This document shows positions 22,442 to 33,221 of a stretch of 64,000 nt of DNA, piece by piece (within the stretch, counting starts at the first letter, position 1; the number at the start of each line of letters is the position of its first letter). The DNA is from Torymus aiolomorphi (taxonomy: Eukaryota > Arthropoda > Insecta > Hymenoptera > Torymidae). The stretch is from NCBI GenBank assembly GCA_036365515.1, contig CM070876.1:129064394-129128393 (forward strand), in the 5' to 3' direction. The notes under the pieces were generated by a model. It did no database searches and had not been told where the DNA came from. It worked only from the letters and a program-made list of their open reading frames with translations. Both the position numbers and the translations under genes were made by a program.

Positions 22442-23245
22442 TCAACGTTTACCTACAGGTGAATAAACGTTTTCAACATATTCCTTTTGTTGGAATCCTC
22501 TGACAACTAATCTAGCTTTATAAACATTGTTACTTTTTTTTATAGACCCATTTGACATCAATATTTTTTTTTTATCTTTTGGCCTTTCAACAATTTGCCA
22601 TGTGTCAATTTTCTTTAAACTTTTTATCTCTGAATCCATCGCTATTTGCCATTGCTTATATTCATTGGAGTTTATCGCCTCCTCGAATGTATTTGGTATA
22701 TTTGCATCAATATAATTTACATAAATAAAATGAGTTACTGGATTTCCGTATCTATTTACCGGGCTTTTCTTTGTGTTAGATTTTTTTGGAACCGACAAAT
22801 TTTTATTATTTTCATTTTCATCTTCAACATTATCATCATTTTCATATTCTATATTTATTTTGTCGTTTCCAATATTATCAAGATCTGTTTTATTATCTCT
22901 ATTTGACTCGAAAGTCGAAATAGAAGATAATTGACCAATTTTATTTTCGTCTACATCATTATTATTTATTTCAAATTCCGAATCTCTATCTTTTTGATCA
23001 TCAATTTTTTCCAGGCAAATTAGTTTAGTACTCTCTTCAACTACTTGAACATGGCTAGCACAAATTACACTATTATTGACTAAAACTCTATAACCATTTT
23101 CGGTGTAACCTACTAGTATACCCAATTCAGCTTTATCGTCCCATTTACTTTTTCTTAAAGCTTTTGGAACTCTTATAAAGACTCTACTTTCGTAGATTTT
23201 TAGATGTTCAACATTAGATTTTGTTCCAAAAAATATTTCATAGAG
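22442..23245 (-). pseudogene. Copia pol: integrase C-terminus to RT N-terminus
   Basis: The minus strand starts with the integrase C-terminal (GKR-type) region (VFIRVPKALRKSKWDDKAEL, then GILVGYTENGYRVL). An acidic, asparagine-rich linker follows (about 22730-23040). The frame then enters the RT N-terminus (WQIAMDSEIKSLKKIDTWQI, ARLVVRGFQQKE, YSPVGKR). Within the listed frame (start 23125) the coding is uninterrupted to 22442, where it frameshifts before the RT core. Confidence 0.75.
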
Positions 23246-23249
23246 AGTT

Positions 23250-23474
23250 TTATTCTCCTAAGTATTCGCGATCGTACGATTTTTTTAAGTAAGCTACTGT
23301 TTTAATAATCTCTGGCCAGTACCTTCTATGTATCCTAGCCTCTCTAATCAAGCATCTACCAATAGCTGACCTATTATATCTTTCCGCTACTCTGTTCAAC
23401 TCGTGAACGTAGGGTGGACATGGTAATAATTGTATTCCTTTAGTTTTGATAAAATCATAAAGGACCCCGCACAC
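23250..23474 (-). pseudogene. Copia integrase fragment (C-terminal part of catalytic core)
   Basis: It encodes IKTKGIQLLPCPPYVHELNR then VAERYNRSAIGRCLI, the conserved NGVAER-type segment around the third catalytic residue (E of VAER). It is separated from the DNGKEY half at 23590-23787 by the 157-bp MITE, so the integrase core is physically split. Confidence 0.8.
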
Positions 23475-23618
23475 AATGTATGGGAAAAAATCATTCGGTC
23501 AAATTTTGGGGGGTTTTGACCATGAGAACTTTTGTTCAGGACCTCAAGATCTATCTTTTCCCCAAGTTTGATCCAATTTGACCGAATGATTATTTTCCAT
23601 ACATTGTGTGCGGGGTCC
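23462..23618. mobile_element. 157-bp MITE inside Copia integrase
   Basis: The ends are GGACCCCGCACACAATGTAT and its exact complement. The inverted identity continues through CATTCGGTCAAATT for about 45 bp on each side. No clear direct target duplication is visible: the immediate flanks are AAA and TTT, extending the inverted repeat. Removing the element rejoins the DNGKEY and KTKGIQ parts of the integrase in the right order. It is non-coding and non-autonomous. Confidence 0.8.
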
Positions 23619-23793
23619 TTTCTCGATTCAAATATTCCTTACCGTTATCACATCGCAATTTTTTGACCTTTTTATTAAAAATATTTTCAGCTTGATTGAC
23701 AAATTCAATAAAACAACTCGCGATTACTGCTTTACTTTTAATACAAAAAATTCTAGTGCATTTACTATAATCATCAATAAAAGTCACAAAATA
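23619..23793 (-). pseudogene. Copia integrase core, DD(35)E first half
   Basis: It encodes YFVTFIDDYSKCTRIFCIKS and RCDNGKEYLNRE, the first and second catalytic aspartate regions of the integrase core. It is bounded by the 157-bp MITE on one side and the 1,998-bp element on the other. Confidence 0.8.
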
Positions 23794-25791
23794 GGGTGTA
23801 GTTAATAATTCGGATGGGTAGAAATTCGGAAAGGAGAAATTCGGATGGCTAAAAGTTCGGAAAATAATTTTCTCGAGGCAGTGGGTGTAAAATCGGATTT
23901 TACGCCTTGTACCAATTTTTCAAAATGCAATTTTTCGCCTTCAGCATCGAAAAATAATGTTCGCACCATGGGCGTAATACTTTACGCCCTTGTATCATCC
24001 CAGATCCCTCGGGCCGACTTCGTCGACCCTCGGACTTGGCGATCACACCTGGATATAAACTTTTACGCCCTAGGTATGAGAAGTACTATTTTGGATGTCC
24101 AAAGTTTGGAAAAGGAATGTAAAATTTTGGAGAAGAAAAATTCGAAAAGGAAGAATATCTATAGATAAAAATTCGGAAAACCTGAAAATGTATGGATTCG
24201 GAAAATGAGTATTTGCAATTTTGCGAGCGTAAAATGCAATATTAGACGTTGATGTATATCTATGGTTATATTTGCTATATAGTTATACTCACTATATATA
24301 GTGCCTATAGCCATAAAGTACAATTTTATGTCCAAGAGACGAGCGTGATTTTCCTTCGTATTAAGTGTAAAGTATACACTTTTTGACTAGAGAAAAGTGA
24401 ATGTTTCGACTACTAGGGACAAAGTTGCATTGTACAGTAGTAAGAAAAGGTAAAAACGTGTACATTACACTTAACACAAAGGAAAATCACGTTGGCCTCT
24501 TGGACATAACATTGTGCTTTATACCTGTGTGTGAATATAACTGTAGCAAATATAACTATAGATATATGTAACGAAATCACAAATATTATGGTATTTTTAC
24601 TGTTATAAACCTCCTGTAATTTTATTTGGTTAAGTTTCGGTATTCTCAATGCGAGCGTAATAATTTGTATTTGCATTAGTGTTTTTCATAAGTTTCATGT
24701 AAAACGATTGCAGCGCCTCTGTGAACGCATTGCGTGCACACTACTCGCACGCCGGCGAGTTTTCAGTGTTAGCTCAGCAACCTATGAGTAAAGATGTCTG
24801 TTTCTACACTAATAAATTTCAAGTATTTTTAATTACCACTCTTGTTTTTATTTAAGTAGCTTCGTTCAACCTGTGTCATATTACGTTGCAATAATATACA
24901 GGAATGCCTAATATTGTATTTTACGCTCGCAACATTTCAGATACTCATTTTCCGAATTGTTATCCATAGATTTTCCGAAACTTTATCCATAGATATTTTT
25001 CCTTTCCGAATTATTCCTCTCCGAAATTTGACATTTCGAACATTTCTTTTCAGAACTTTGGATATCCAAAAAAAATATTTTCCGAACTTCCCTGGTGGAA
25101 ATCGATTCCATTATTTACCTAATAAATAGATAGTTTTCCCAATAACCGACACTTTTTTTGGCCATTTCTATCCATCGATGAAACGATTTTTCCGTTCATA
25201 TTCGCCATTTATACAGAATAATCGAATAAGTTTTGTCACAAATATACATTAGCTCATTTATGAGTATTTAAAAAATATTAAAGTTGGCCAGTTTTTTTAG
25301 TCAGGAAATGGCTAATAAGAGGCTTACTCTGATGACAAGGAATGACGGAGACAGAATCAAACGGAAAAATCATTGTTTTCATTTTTATCCCCTGAAACAG
25401 TACTATAAATGAATTAAATACCAATAATTCGTGTTTACATTTTCGTTAGATATCTTCTTTTAATAGTTGTTTTTAAATACATGATCAAATTAGAGAGAAA
25501 ATTTAGTAAAAACATTTTAAGGTTGTGTTATCTCCATTAAATAGAAAACATGACAGGAAAAATCGTTTCATCACTAGCCATAAATTAGCTATTTTTACTA
25601 ACTATTTATTATTTTCCTGGCCATTTCCGAGAGAGACAATTTCTACCAGGGTTTTAGCCATCTGAATTTTTTCTTTCCGAATTCTTTCCCATCAATGAAA
25701 ATATCATTCCCAGCTTATGACCATCATTAAAATTATCCGTCCGAATTTCTCCTTTCCGAATTTCTATCCATCCGAATAATTAACTACACCC
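23794..25791. mobile_element. 1,998-bp non-autonomous DNA transposon with 8-bp target duplication
   Basis: The ends are GGGTGTAGTTAATAATTCGG and its complement, with ~55 bp of terminal inverted repeat followed by many short subterminal TTCGGA (left) and TCCGAA (right) units. The 8-bp direct repeat ACAAAATA lies on both sides (23786-23793 and 25792-25799). An 8-bp duplication fits hAT, P or Merlin superfamilies. A small open frame (23845-24168) has no recognisable domain. Within it lie two further inverted-repeat layers: 24160-24245 against 24905-24985, and 24252-24370 against 24455-24575. The element interrupts the Copia integrase between its zinc-binding and core domains. Confidence 0.8.
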
Positions 25792-25799
25792 ACAAAATA

Positions 25800-26237
25800 C
25801 TTTTCTCCACCATAACCTACTGTATTATGTGGTCCATTCAAGTCTGTATGAATTAATTCCAAAATTTCCTTTGTTTCTGATCTATTATTTTTAAACGGTA
25901 CATTTGCCATTTTATTTTCTATGCAATTTGCACATTTCATTTCAATACTCTCGATTTTATCTGGCAAACCTACAACTAATTTTTTATTCACTAATTTCTT
26001 TAGATATTGGAAATTTAAATGACCTAAAGCCCTATGCCATTTTTCATTATCAGTTAACTTGACGCTATTTACAGTCGTATCATTATTATTCCACTTCGTT
26101 ACATTGCTTTTCATATAATATAAATTTTCTATTTGTTTAGCAACAGCTATTAGTTCTCTCGATTGATTATAAATTTTTGCAGTTACATTTTTTGCTACAA
26201 TTGTACAACTTTTTACTATTTTAGAAAAACTTAACAA
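25800..26237 (-). pseudogene. Copia GAG-pre-integrase and integrase zinc-binding domain
   Basis: The minus strand encodes WHRALGHLNFQYLKKLVNKK (HHCC histidines) and CANCIENK (the cysteine pair), then LELIHTDLNGPHNT, the start of the catalytic core with the first aspartate. It is cut at 25791 by the 1,998-bp transposon just after GEKYF. Confidence 0.8.
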
Positions 26238-26326
26238 ATCTTGTTTTATACCTTCGACATAATATAAATTGCTTAAATCTACGTTACTTCTATTATAATA
26301 ATTTTTAAAATGTAATTTTATGGTTC

Positions 26327-26734
26327 CTACTTAGTTGCTTTTAACAATTTTCCATCCGATAATTTTACATCAATTGGGTTTTCTAGCTTTACGGATTTAT
26401 CAAAAAATTTATTACTTTTCACTATATGATTTGTGCACCCACTATCTAACAACCACTTTAATTCACTTCCACTATCTTCGGTGTAGTCGTTACCTGCTAC
26501 TTGATTTACTTGGGGGTTGTAGACCTGCGTTGCCCATGCTGCAGTTGACTCTGCATCAGCTGACTTGGACTCCTGACCTGCCTGTTCCTCTGCTCTGGTC
26601 GCGTCCTCGGTGTGGTCCGCCTCGGTTGGAGCCTCTCTGGGTTCCTCGTTGACCTCTGTTGAATTGAGCACCTCTGCCCCTGTTGCCTTGCTGACCTTGC
26701 CAACAGTCCTTCTGGCGATGACATACTCTTCCAC
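26327..26734 (-). pseudogene. Copia protease
   Basis: The minus strand encodes LKWLLDSGCTNHIVKSNKFF, the Copia-type aspartic protease active site (DSGCTNH). It is in a different frame from gag, which overlaps it at 26556-26734, so a frameshift separates the two. In intact Copia elements gag and pol are usually one frame. The N-terminal part of this frame, rich in A, E and T, is likely out-of-frame gag tail. Confidence 0.75.
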
Positions 26735-27368
26735 ATGTATAGCATTTTCCTTGAGTTCTTGTTGAGAAAGTACTCACATTGCTTTTTTTCTCATTATCTA
26801 ATTTGTTCATATTTTTCTCTTTTATCTTTGACTTAACATTTTCCACTGTGCGCTCCTCTTCAGGAATAACGTCTATAAAGTGTCCAATATGACTATGGCT
26901 TGGTGGTAGACTTTTGATAAGATACCTCATTTTTTCAGCTTCATCCAATTTTACACCAGCTGTTTTAAATTCATTTACAGCTTTTTCAAAATCTACAAAG
27001 AAATCTTCTACTCGATCGTAGTTTTTCAGTTTAACTTCTTCTATTTTTCCTCTGCATATTATTTGCATGACTGTAGATTTTGTTAAATATATTTTATCAA
27101 ACTTCGTTATCATTTCATATGCTGTTGTACACTCTCCAATATATTCTAGTTGTTTATCTGTAACAGCACTTATCAATATAGTTCTCGCTTTTAAATCTTT
27201 TTTCTTCCATTCTTCTACTTTTGTATCATCAGTATTTACATTTCTTGTTGCTTGATCTTTGCATTCTTTATATTCTAGCAAAGTCATTAAACGTATCTTC
27301 CAACTAGAGTAATTTACACCGTCGAAAATAGGTATCATTATATCTTCAATTTTGGCTTGCTTTGCCAT
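26556..27368 (-). CDS. Copia gag with CCHC zinc knuckle
   Basis: The protein starts best at the ATG at 27366-27368 (MAKQAKIEDIMIPIFDGVNY), matching the usual Copia gag opening (phrase FDGVNYSSWKIRLMTLLE). The helical capsid-like region is followed by CYTCGRVCHRQKDC, a complete CCHC knuckle, and an R/G-rich nucleic-acid-binding tail. The open frame extends 82 residues further upstream to 27614, but that extension is the translation of Foldback repeats plus leader, not gag. It is about 270 residues long, intact until the frameshift into protease. Confidence 0.8.
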   Translation of the reverse strand: MAKQAKIEDIMIPIFDGVNYSSWKIRLMTLLEYKECKDQATRNVNTDDTKVEEWKKKDLKARTILISAVTDKQLEYIGECTTAYEMITKFDKIYLTKSTVMQIICRGKIEEVKLKNYDRVEDFFVDFEKAVNEFKTAGVKLDEAEKMRYLIKSLPPSHSHIGHFIDVIPEEERTVENVKSKIKEKNMNKLDNEKKSNVSTFSTRTQGKCYTCGRVCHRQKDCWQGQQGNRGRGAQFNRGQRGTQRGSNRGGPHRGRDQSRGTGRSGVQVS

Positions 27369-27474
27369 TTCGATTTCTTTTAATTTTATAATTTTATCAA
27401 TTTCACCTTTTAAGATAATAACTTTTTTGAATCCATTCAGAAATATTTTTCTACACTTGTTTGGGTTTAGGACA

Positions 27475-28605
27475 GAAAACTTTTGCTCGAAAGACATTTG
27501 CTCGAAAGATGTTTTCTCGAATGGACATTTGCTCGAAAGAACATTTGCTCGAAAGAACATTTCCTCGAAAGCACATTTGCTCGAAAGAACATTTGCTCGA
27601 AATAACATTTGCAAATGTTTAAGCCGTTAAATTTCTATTCGAGTCTAATTTCTTTTGAAATTCATACACTTTTACCTATGAATGGACACTATTCATTTAG
27701 TCATTTATCTGAGTTTATGACTAAAGAAATAATGACCCTCCATAGGTGGAAATTATACTCATAGGATTTATGGGACGTCCCAGAAATAACGAGGCAGAGA
27801 AGAGACCATTCGAAAAAAATTGTCACATTTATAATTACAAAATTATCTTTGACCTTAGTCATATTGATTTTTTTACGTATAAAAAATATGATGACTATTA
27901 TTAAAAATACGATTGTATATTTAACTACAAAATAAATAGTAATAAACAAGATATTTTTGTTAATAATCAAGATAAAAATTGATATGTATAAGGAATAATT
28001 TTACTTTCAGAAATACTTGTACTTCTTATATTGGATCAACTATTAGTATTTTTATTAATCATAAATTATTTTACATAACTTATTTTATAAAATTTACAAT
28101 ATAATATTTATGGCTAAATTTATAAAATTTAGCCATAAACTCAAATCAATAACTAAATAAATAGTGTCCATTCATGGATAGAAGTGTATGAATTTCAAAA
28201 GAAATTAGACTCTTTTATCACACTTGCATAGAAATTTAAAGGTTTGCACATTTGCAATGTTTTTTCGAGCAAATGTGCTTTCGAGCAAATGTTCTTTCGA
28301 GCAAATTTTCTTTCGAGCAAATGTCTCTACCTCAAATCTTCATTCGAGCATATATCTTTCGAGCAAATGTACATTCGAGCCAATATTCATTCGAGAAAAA
28401 GATTTTCGAGCAAATATCTGTTCGAGCAAATGTCCGTTCGAGCAAATGTCCGTTCGAGCAAATGTCCGTTCGAGCAAATATCCGTTCGAGCAAATGTCCA
28501 TTCGAGCAAATGTCCATTCGAGCAAATGTCCGTTCGAGCAAATATCTATTCGAGCAAATGTATTCGAGCAAAAGTGTTTGAGCAAAAAATTTTCGAGCAA
28601 CTGTT
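27475..28605. mobile_element. Foldback-type element with 16-bp tandem repeats in both arms
   Basis: The left arm (27475-27612) is a degenerate array of GCTCGAAAGAACATTT. The right arm (28257-28605) is the inverse, an array of TTCGAGCAAATGTCCG units. Inside each lies a matching inverted segment (27618-27712 against 28141-28245), and the centre (27726-28120) is unique and non-coding. Inverted arms built of short tandem repeats are the hallmark of Foldback (FB) elements of Drosophila. Because 16 is not a multiple of 3, three units make a 48-bp frame-closed block, and open frames appear in several phases on both strands; these are by-products. Confidence 0.8.
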
Positions 28606-29740
28606 TGGATACCGTAATGTTTTTATCTACTCTTCTTGGTTTCGGCAACAAAGTTATCTAACTTCCATCTATTTTGTAATAAGGAGGAATGATAGTGTCG
28701 TAGTCAACATATGTTCCTGTTTTTACCAATATGTGTGTTTTGGTGTGAGAAACCACGTTGTATTGCCTGCTATAACTGGAAGTTCTTCATAACATTCTTT
28801 GGTGTGGTGAATTTTTACATTTGTAGGCGTACATTTTATTATATGTACTGCTTCTCCTGCAAGTTTGGCGAGGTAACCTGGTTTCTGCATTATATTATAG
28901 GCGAATTCGTCTGGGGAGTTGGATGCTAAGGATAGGGAATTTTGGATTTCTCTCCTTTCTACTTCACACATTTTTGTTAACATATTTAAATATATACTTC
29001 TGAATTGCATTCTAAAATGTTTTTCTACGTGTACGAATTTTGCATAGTATATGAAAAAATATTTATGTTGACAAAATCTCTTTCTTGTCCTGATATCCTT
29101 ATCAAATAAAACATTATTTTCTTTTTCATAAATAAGCAATTTAGGATGTTCGGTTTCAGTTACGATTCGGTCACGAAATTTAATTTTTTCCATTGCCGTT
29201 AGTGAAAAAGATAAATCGAATGTATTTACAGTATAGATAAGTTCATTATTTCGGGATAAAGATTTTGTTACAGTCCCACTGTATAAAATATCATACTTAG
29301 TAAGGCAATTTTCGTCTGAAAAATGTGTCCAAAATGTATAACCTGCTGCGTCTATGAAAGTTTCAACTGAGAATTTGCAAACCGTTCCCGAGCTTAAATG
29401 TATTTTATTGTTATTTAGACTAACTTTTTCATATTCTTTTTAGAATGTGACTTTAATATGGCTTTGAACAAAAACATTATCTCAACTTCCGAAATCATCG
29501 GCATAAGTAGCTCCTGTGCAACTATTTCCCGCAATCTTTCTAGCAAGATTTATTCCTATTGTTCTAAGTTCATTTACCTTTAGATTTGCTATTGTGTGGG
29601 TATTATCATACTTAAATATTCCAGTTTCTTGGATTAATTTACACGATTCAGCGTTAACCTCATACAAATATTCTTGTAAACCGTTTTGTACTGCGTTTAA
29701 ATGGCCAAACATTCCGCAATGATACACCGTTCGAGTTATT
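28606..29740 (-). pseudogene. Viral glycoprotein-like endogenous element, broken
   Basis: Minus-strand pieces at 29482-29727, about 29193-29430 and 28723-29193, and a further stretch down to about 28606, are collinear parts of one cysteine-bearing surface-glycoprotein-like protein. Phrases around CYEELPV, FLTPKH and a tryptophan/cysteine-rich segment recall glycoproteins of chuvirus-like negative-strand RNA viruses. Relatives of these are common as endogenous copies in insects and are sometimes carried as env by BEL/Pao retrotransposons. It is disrupted by a frameshift and stop near 29430-29480, another frameshift near 28720 and a stop near 28657. It is truncated by the Foldback repeats at 28605. 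It is not functional. Family assignment is from memory of motif style. Confidence 0.5.
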
Positions 29741-29780
29741 TCTATCTTACATTAAATTATGTGACACCCCCTATAGCACT

Positions 29781-31060
29781 GATTGTTGGAGCAATATTGC
29801 CTCAAGGTTGCTTTGTCATATTCGGCAGATTGGCGAATATTCACCCAATGCTAGTAATTATGGATGCAACCGTGAAACAATATTGCTACCACCCGCTATT
29901 TACGTTATTCCATTGCTTTTTCAGACTGATAGATTAGGGGATGCGGTGCAGCAATATTGGAGGAATATTCGAACACGGTTAAATAATTCTTCAGAAATAT
30001 TTTCTTTTTTGATAATATTTATGAACCGATTATTTCCTTAATTTAGCAATGTTAGAGGAATATTCGTACAGGATTAAGCAATATGTGAGGAATATTAAAT
30101 GAGGAATATTATAAGGCTATGTCTAAAAGCAATATTGCAGCAACGTTTGAGGAATATCATATTTGTATTAATTTTTCACGCAGATTTTTTTTCAATTTTA
30201 TCATATTCTACATTATGGAGGTTTATCAAGACTTTGAAACAAAATTAAGTTTATTTAACGTCTATATAGCGTAAACTTCTGAATCCCCAATGCAAAGGGG
30301 GAACCAAAAACAAGGCAAGACATGTAATTTGGTCTCTTCGTAAAGAGTCCTTCGAACGTTTGAAATTCACGGCTTATATGCTCTCGACCTTCCAATTCGT
30401 TCAAAGGAGTCACTACCAGTGGGCCGCACAGTGGTAGACAGTGGAATTTTGCTTATTAAGAGCCGATCATTAGAAGTTTTCACTAGTGGCGACTCCTTTG
30501 AACAGATTGGACGGTCGACAACATATAAGCCGTAAATTTCTAACATTCGAAGGACTCTTTACGAAGAGTCCAAATTATAAGACTTGTATTGTTTTTGGTT
30601 CCCCCTTGGTATTGGGAACTCGAAAGTTTGCGCCATATGGGTGTTAACTAAAATTAATTTTGTTTCAAACTCTTGATAAACCTACATAATATAAGATAGA
30701 ATAAAATCGAAAATTGGACGAATGTTGCTGAAATATTGCTTTTAGGCAGAACCTTATAATATTCCTCATTTAATATTCCTCACGTATTGTTTAATCCTGT
30801 ACGAATATTCCTCTAACATTGCTAAATTAAGGAAATAATCGGTTCATAAATACCATAAAAAAAGAAAATATTTCTGAAGAATTATTTAATCGTGTACAAC
30901 TATTCCTCCAATGTTGCTGCATCGCATCCCCTAACCTATCAGTTTGAAAAAGCAATGGAAGAACTGAAATATCAGTTGGCAGCAATATTGCCTCATGGTT
31001 GCATCCATATTTACTAGCATTGGAGCAAAGCAACTTTGAGGCAATATTGCACCAACAATC
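29781..31060. mobile_element. 1.28-kb palindromic foldback element
   Basis: It starts GATTGTTGGAGCAATATTGC and ends with the complement (GCAATATTGCACCAACAATC). Inverted similarity runs through the whole length, for example 29980-30110 against 30765-30900 and 30330-30415 against 30485-30565. It meets in a short spacer around 30420-30480. Short ATTCCTC/GAGGAAT and GCAATATTG words recur along each arm. Open frames such as 30827-31288 (minus) are by-products. No transposase is seen. Confidence 0.85.
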
Positions 31061-31065
31061 AAAAT

Positions 31066-31235
31066 GGCGGTAAAAAATTCGAAAAAAGCTTAGATTTTGT
31101 TTAAAATTGGTATACAGGGGTTTTCGAGGTCGCTGATCAAGTTTTTCTATTAAACTTTCGAAATTCAAAATGGCGGATCTAATATGGCGATTGAAAGTTA
31201 GAAAAGTGGTTAGAATTGGCTGAAAATTGGTATAT
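31066..31235. repeat. 120-bp satellite, left fragment
   Basis: About 1.5 units of the same ~120-bp repeat found at 34776-36476, with blocks TTCAAAATGGCGGATC, AAGCTTAGATTTTG and TACAGGGGTTTTCGAGG. The left edge abuts the 1.28-kb palindrome and the right edge is the transposon insertion site. Confidence 0.85.
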
Positions 31236-31969
31236 GGCCGAATCCATCTCAAATCAGACAGCCCGCGTATGCCTATTTCACCTATCATGTTGAAATAAAA
31301 ATATTTATGTTCTACTCGAAAAAATATTTTACACGTGTTTTTTTATTTTTTTCTTTCATCAAAATTTCATGCATTCAGCGATACCGAAAAATTCCGAGAA
31401 AATTCTTTCATTGAGAAAAAAAATTTTCAATGTGATTTTCAGACTGCTATTGTTTCAGCAGTTTTTCAAGCTTTTAAACGTGTAACACATAATTTCACTC
31501 AGTTTTGAGCCCTCTTTAACGGCCTTAATGTCATTTTCAAAAAAAAATAAAAAATCCACGAGCTATGCACTTTTTACTGAAAAATTCATTTTTTAGAGAA
31601 GTGCCTTTTTCTCGAAAACCCCATGTTTTTTTTGCACAATTTTTGTTGTCGTGATAGAGGACGGTAATGCCTAGCTAGACGTATTTGTGAGATTCGGTAC
31701 TTTTTCCCTGGGATAGCGATCACTAATGAGATAACACACAAACAAAATTTTCACGCTTAACGCTTATATATAGTCAATGATATTAGAGTCAATGTAAAGG
31801 TATTTATCTTTGTGCGTATGTAATATACATGTACGTGCGCCTACTTATAGGAGTATATGTACTAGTACATTTGTCCGCTAGATGGATATGGTTTGACTTA
31901 ACATTTACAAAGAAAAGTTCGGTTTCTGCTATATATCACACATCTCGTCTTATTTAAAACCATCATCTT

Positions 31970-32446
31970 TTGGAAAATTATTACATATTTACACCTTATC
32001 AACTCAACTACGATGTCTCAATATTACTCAACAGAGAGAATCAAATGTGCAGACTTTTAGACAAACACAAACAAATTATTTACAAATCTAGTTCCGTACC
32101 TTTAAAACAACTTGAGAATCTTGCTCATCCATTGAAGCACCTCTATCCTCATTTACCTTTGACACCTTCTACATATCTGTGTCAACATTGTTACAATCGT
32201 GCTTTAGAATTGGTGAGTAGTACTGACAATGAATTTATAACGGATAATGAAGTTACCGATAACGTAGTTGATAGAGATGAAGATTTTTTACCAAGTACTC
32301 CAGAACGCATTGAAGAATTTAATAATGAAATAAGTACATCTTTCTTAGGTTCTGTATCGCCTCTTAAAAGAAAAAATCTTATACATGAAAAATCAATTGA
32401 AAATTACGTAACAAAGAAAAAAAAAAATACTTTCAACATTGTCTAA
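31970..32446 (+). pseudogene. Transposase N-terminal frame with Cys motif
   Basis: A 158-residue frame inside the long-TIR transposon. The first in-frame ATG is near 32045; the upstream part opens on a TTG. It carries CQHC near 32185 (STYLCQHCYNRALELV) and an acidic tail followed by a basic KRKN / KKKKN segment that may be a nuclear-localisation signal. It overlaps the next frame by 8 bp, so a +1 shift probably separates two parts of a single protein. No database-level domain can be named. Confidence 0.5.
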
Positions 32447-33221
32447 TACCCTTGATGTGAAGTTGAACAATGTTTATGACGTTTCTATAACAGCAAATGA
32501 ATCAACTGTATGCCATTGTACAGAATGGATACAAAATCTTGGTCTAGCCTTGCAAAAGTGTTCTACGGTATCAGAAAAAATAAAAATTCTGACTTTGCTA
32601 CCTTCATCCTTTACAAAACATGAAATTTTATCTTTATTTCCAGAAATAACAATGTATATGATCAACAAATCGAGAAATCTTGTTAAAGAAAAAGGAATTT
32701 ATTCAGAACCAGATGCATATTCAGGCCATCCGATTGATGAAAACATGGAAAAAATTGTTATGGAATATTATTTAAATGATGATTTTAATTGTTCAAGACA
32801 AAGTCCTAATAAATGTGACGTTGTTACAATTAAAGTTAACAATAAAAAAGAGAAAAAAGTTAAGCGTTTTCTTACTCGAAGTTTAAAAGAGACGTATAAA
32901 GTATTTAAAAATGATTATCCAGAATTGAGAATTGGAAAATCGAAATTTTATAGTTTGCGACCAAAGTATGTCTTACTTAGCCCCATCAAAGAAGTTTGTC
33001 TCTGTATCTATTGCGCAAATTATGATTTATTTCTTACGAGCTTAATTAATTTTAGAGGGAGTAACGTCACAGAGTTGGATGAAAGTCGGTCACAAAGAAT
33101 AAATGCAACAATGTGTTCTGAGCCATCTGATTTATGTTATTTACAAGAATGTAAACTATGTCCAGGGATTAAGGGAATTACGTTTCATGTTTTAAAACTG
33201 CAAGATGTAGAAGGCACATAA
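32439..33221 (+). pseudogene. Transposase middle part, Cys-rich
   Basis: A 260-residue frame containing a helical DNA-binding-like region (KHEILSLFPEITMYMINKSR near 32620), then KSKFYSLRPKYVLLSPIKEV and a cysteine cluster: CLCIYC near 33000, CSEPSDLCYL near 33120 and CKLCPG near 33150. The order (KSKFYSLRP, then paired cysteines, then the DDE core) matches a family of transposon proteins common in insect and cnidarian genomes. It ends at a stop at 33221, and coding-like sequence continues in other frames. Confidence 0.55.

Larger units (their letters stand above)
20936..27474 (-). mobile_element. Ty1/Copia retrotransposon, reversed, with 3' LTR only
   Basis: On the minus strand the order is gag, protease, integrase, reverse transcriptase, RNase H, polypurine tract, 3' LTR, which is the diagnostic Copia order. 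It is inserted in a LINE ORF2 at 20935. Two DNA transposons have inserted into the integrase region (23462-23618 and 23794-25791). The 5' LTR is absent: the leader stops at about 27474, where a Foldback-type repeat begins. Every domain carries stops or frameshifts, so the copy is inactive. Confidence 0.85.

Noticed and set aside
27369..27614. Copia gag with an N-terminal extension
   Set aside because: The extra residues come from the Foldback array and Copia leader; gag homology begins at the ATG at 27368.
28224..28792. Cysteine/arginine-rich proteins (repeating FEQMSVRANVRSSKCP)
   Set aside because: All are phases of the 16-bp Foldback repeat, which reads open in several frames on both strands.
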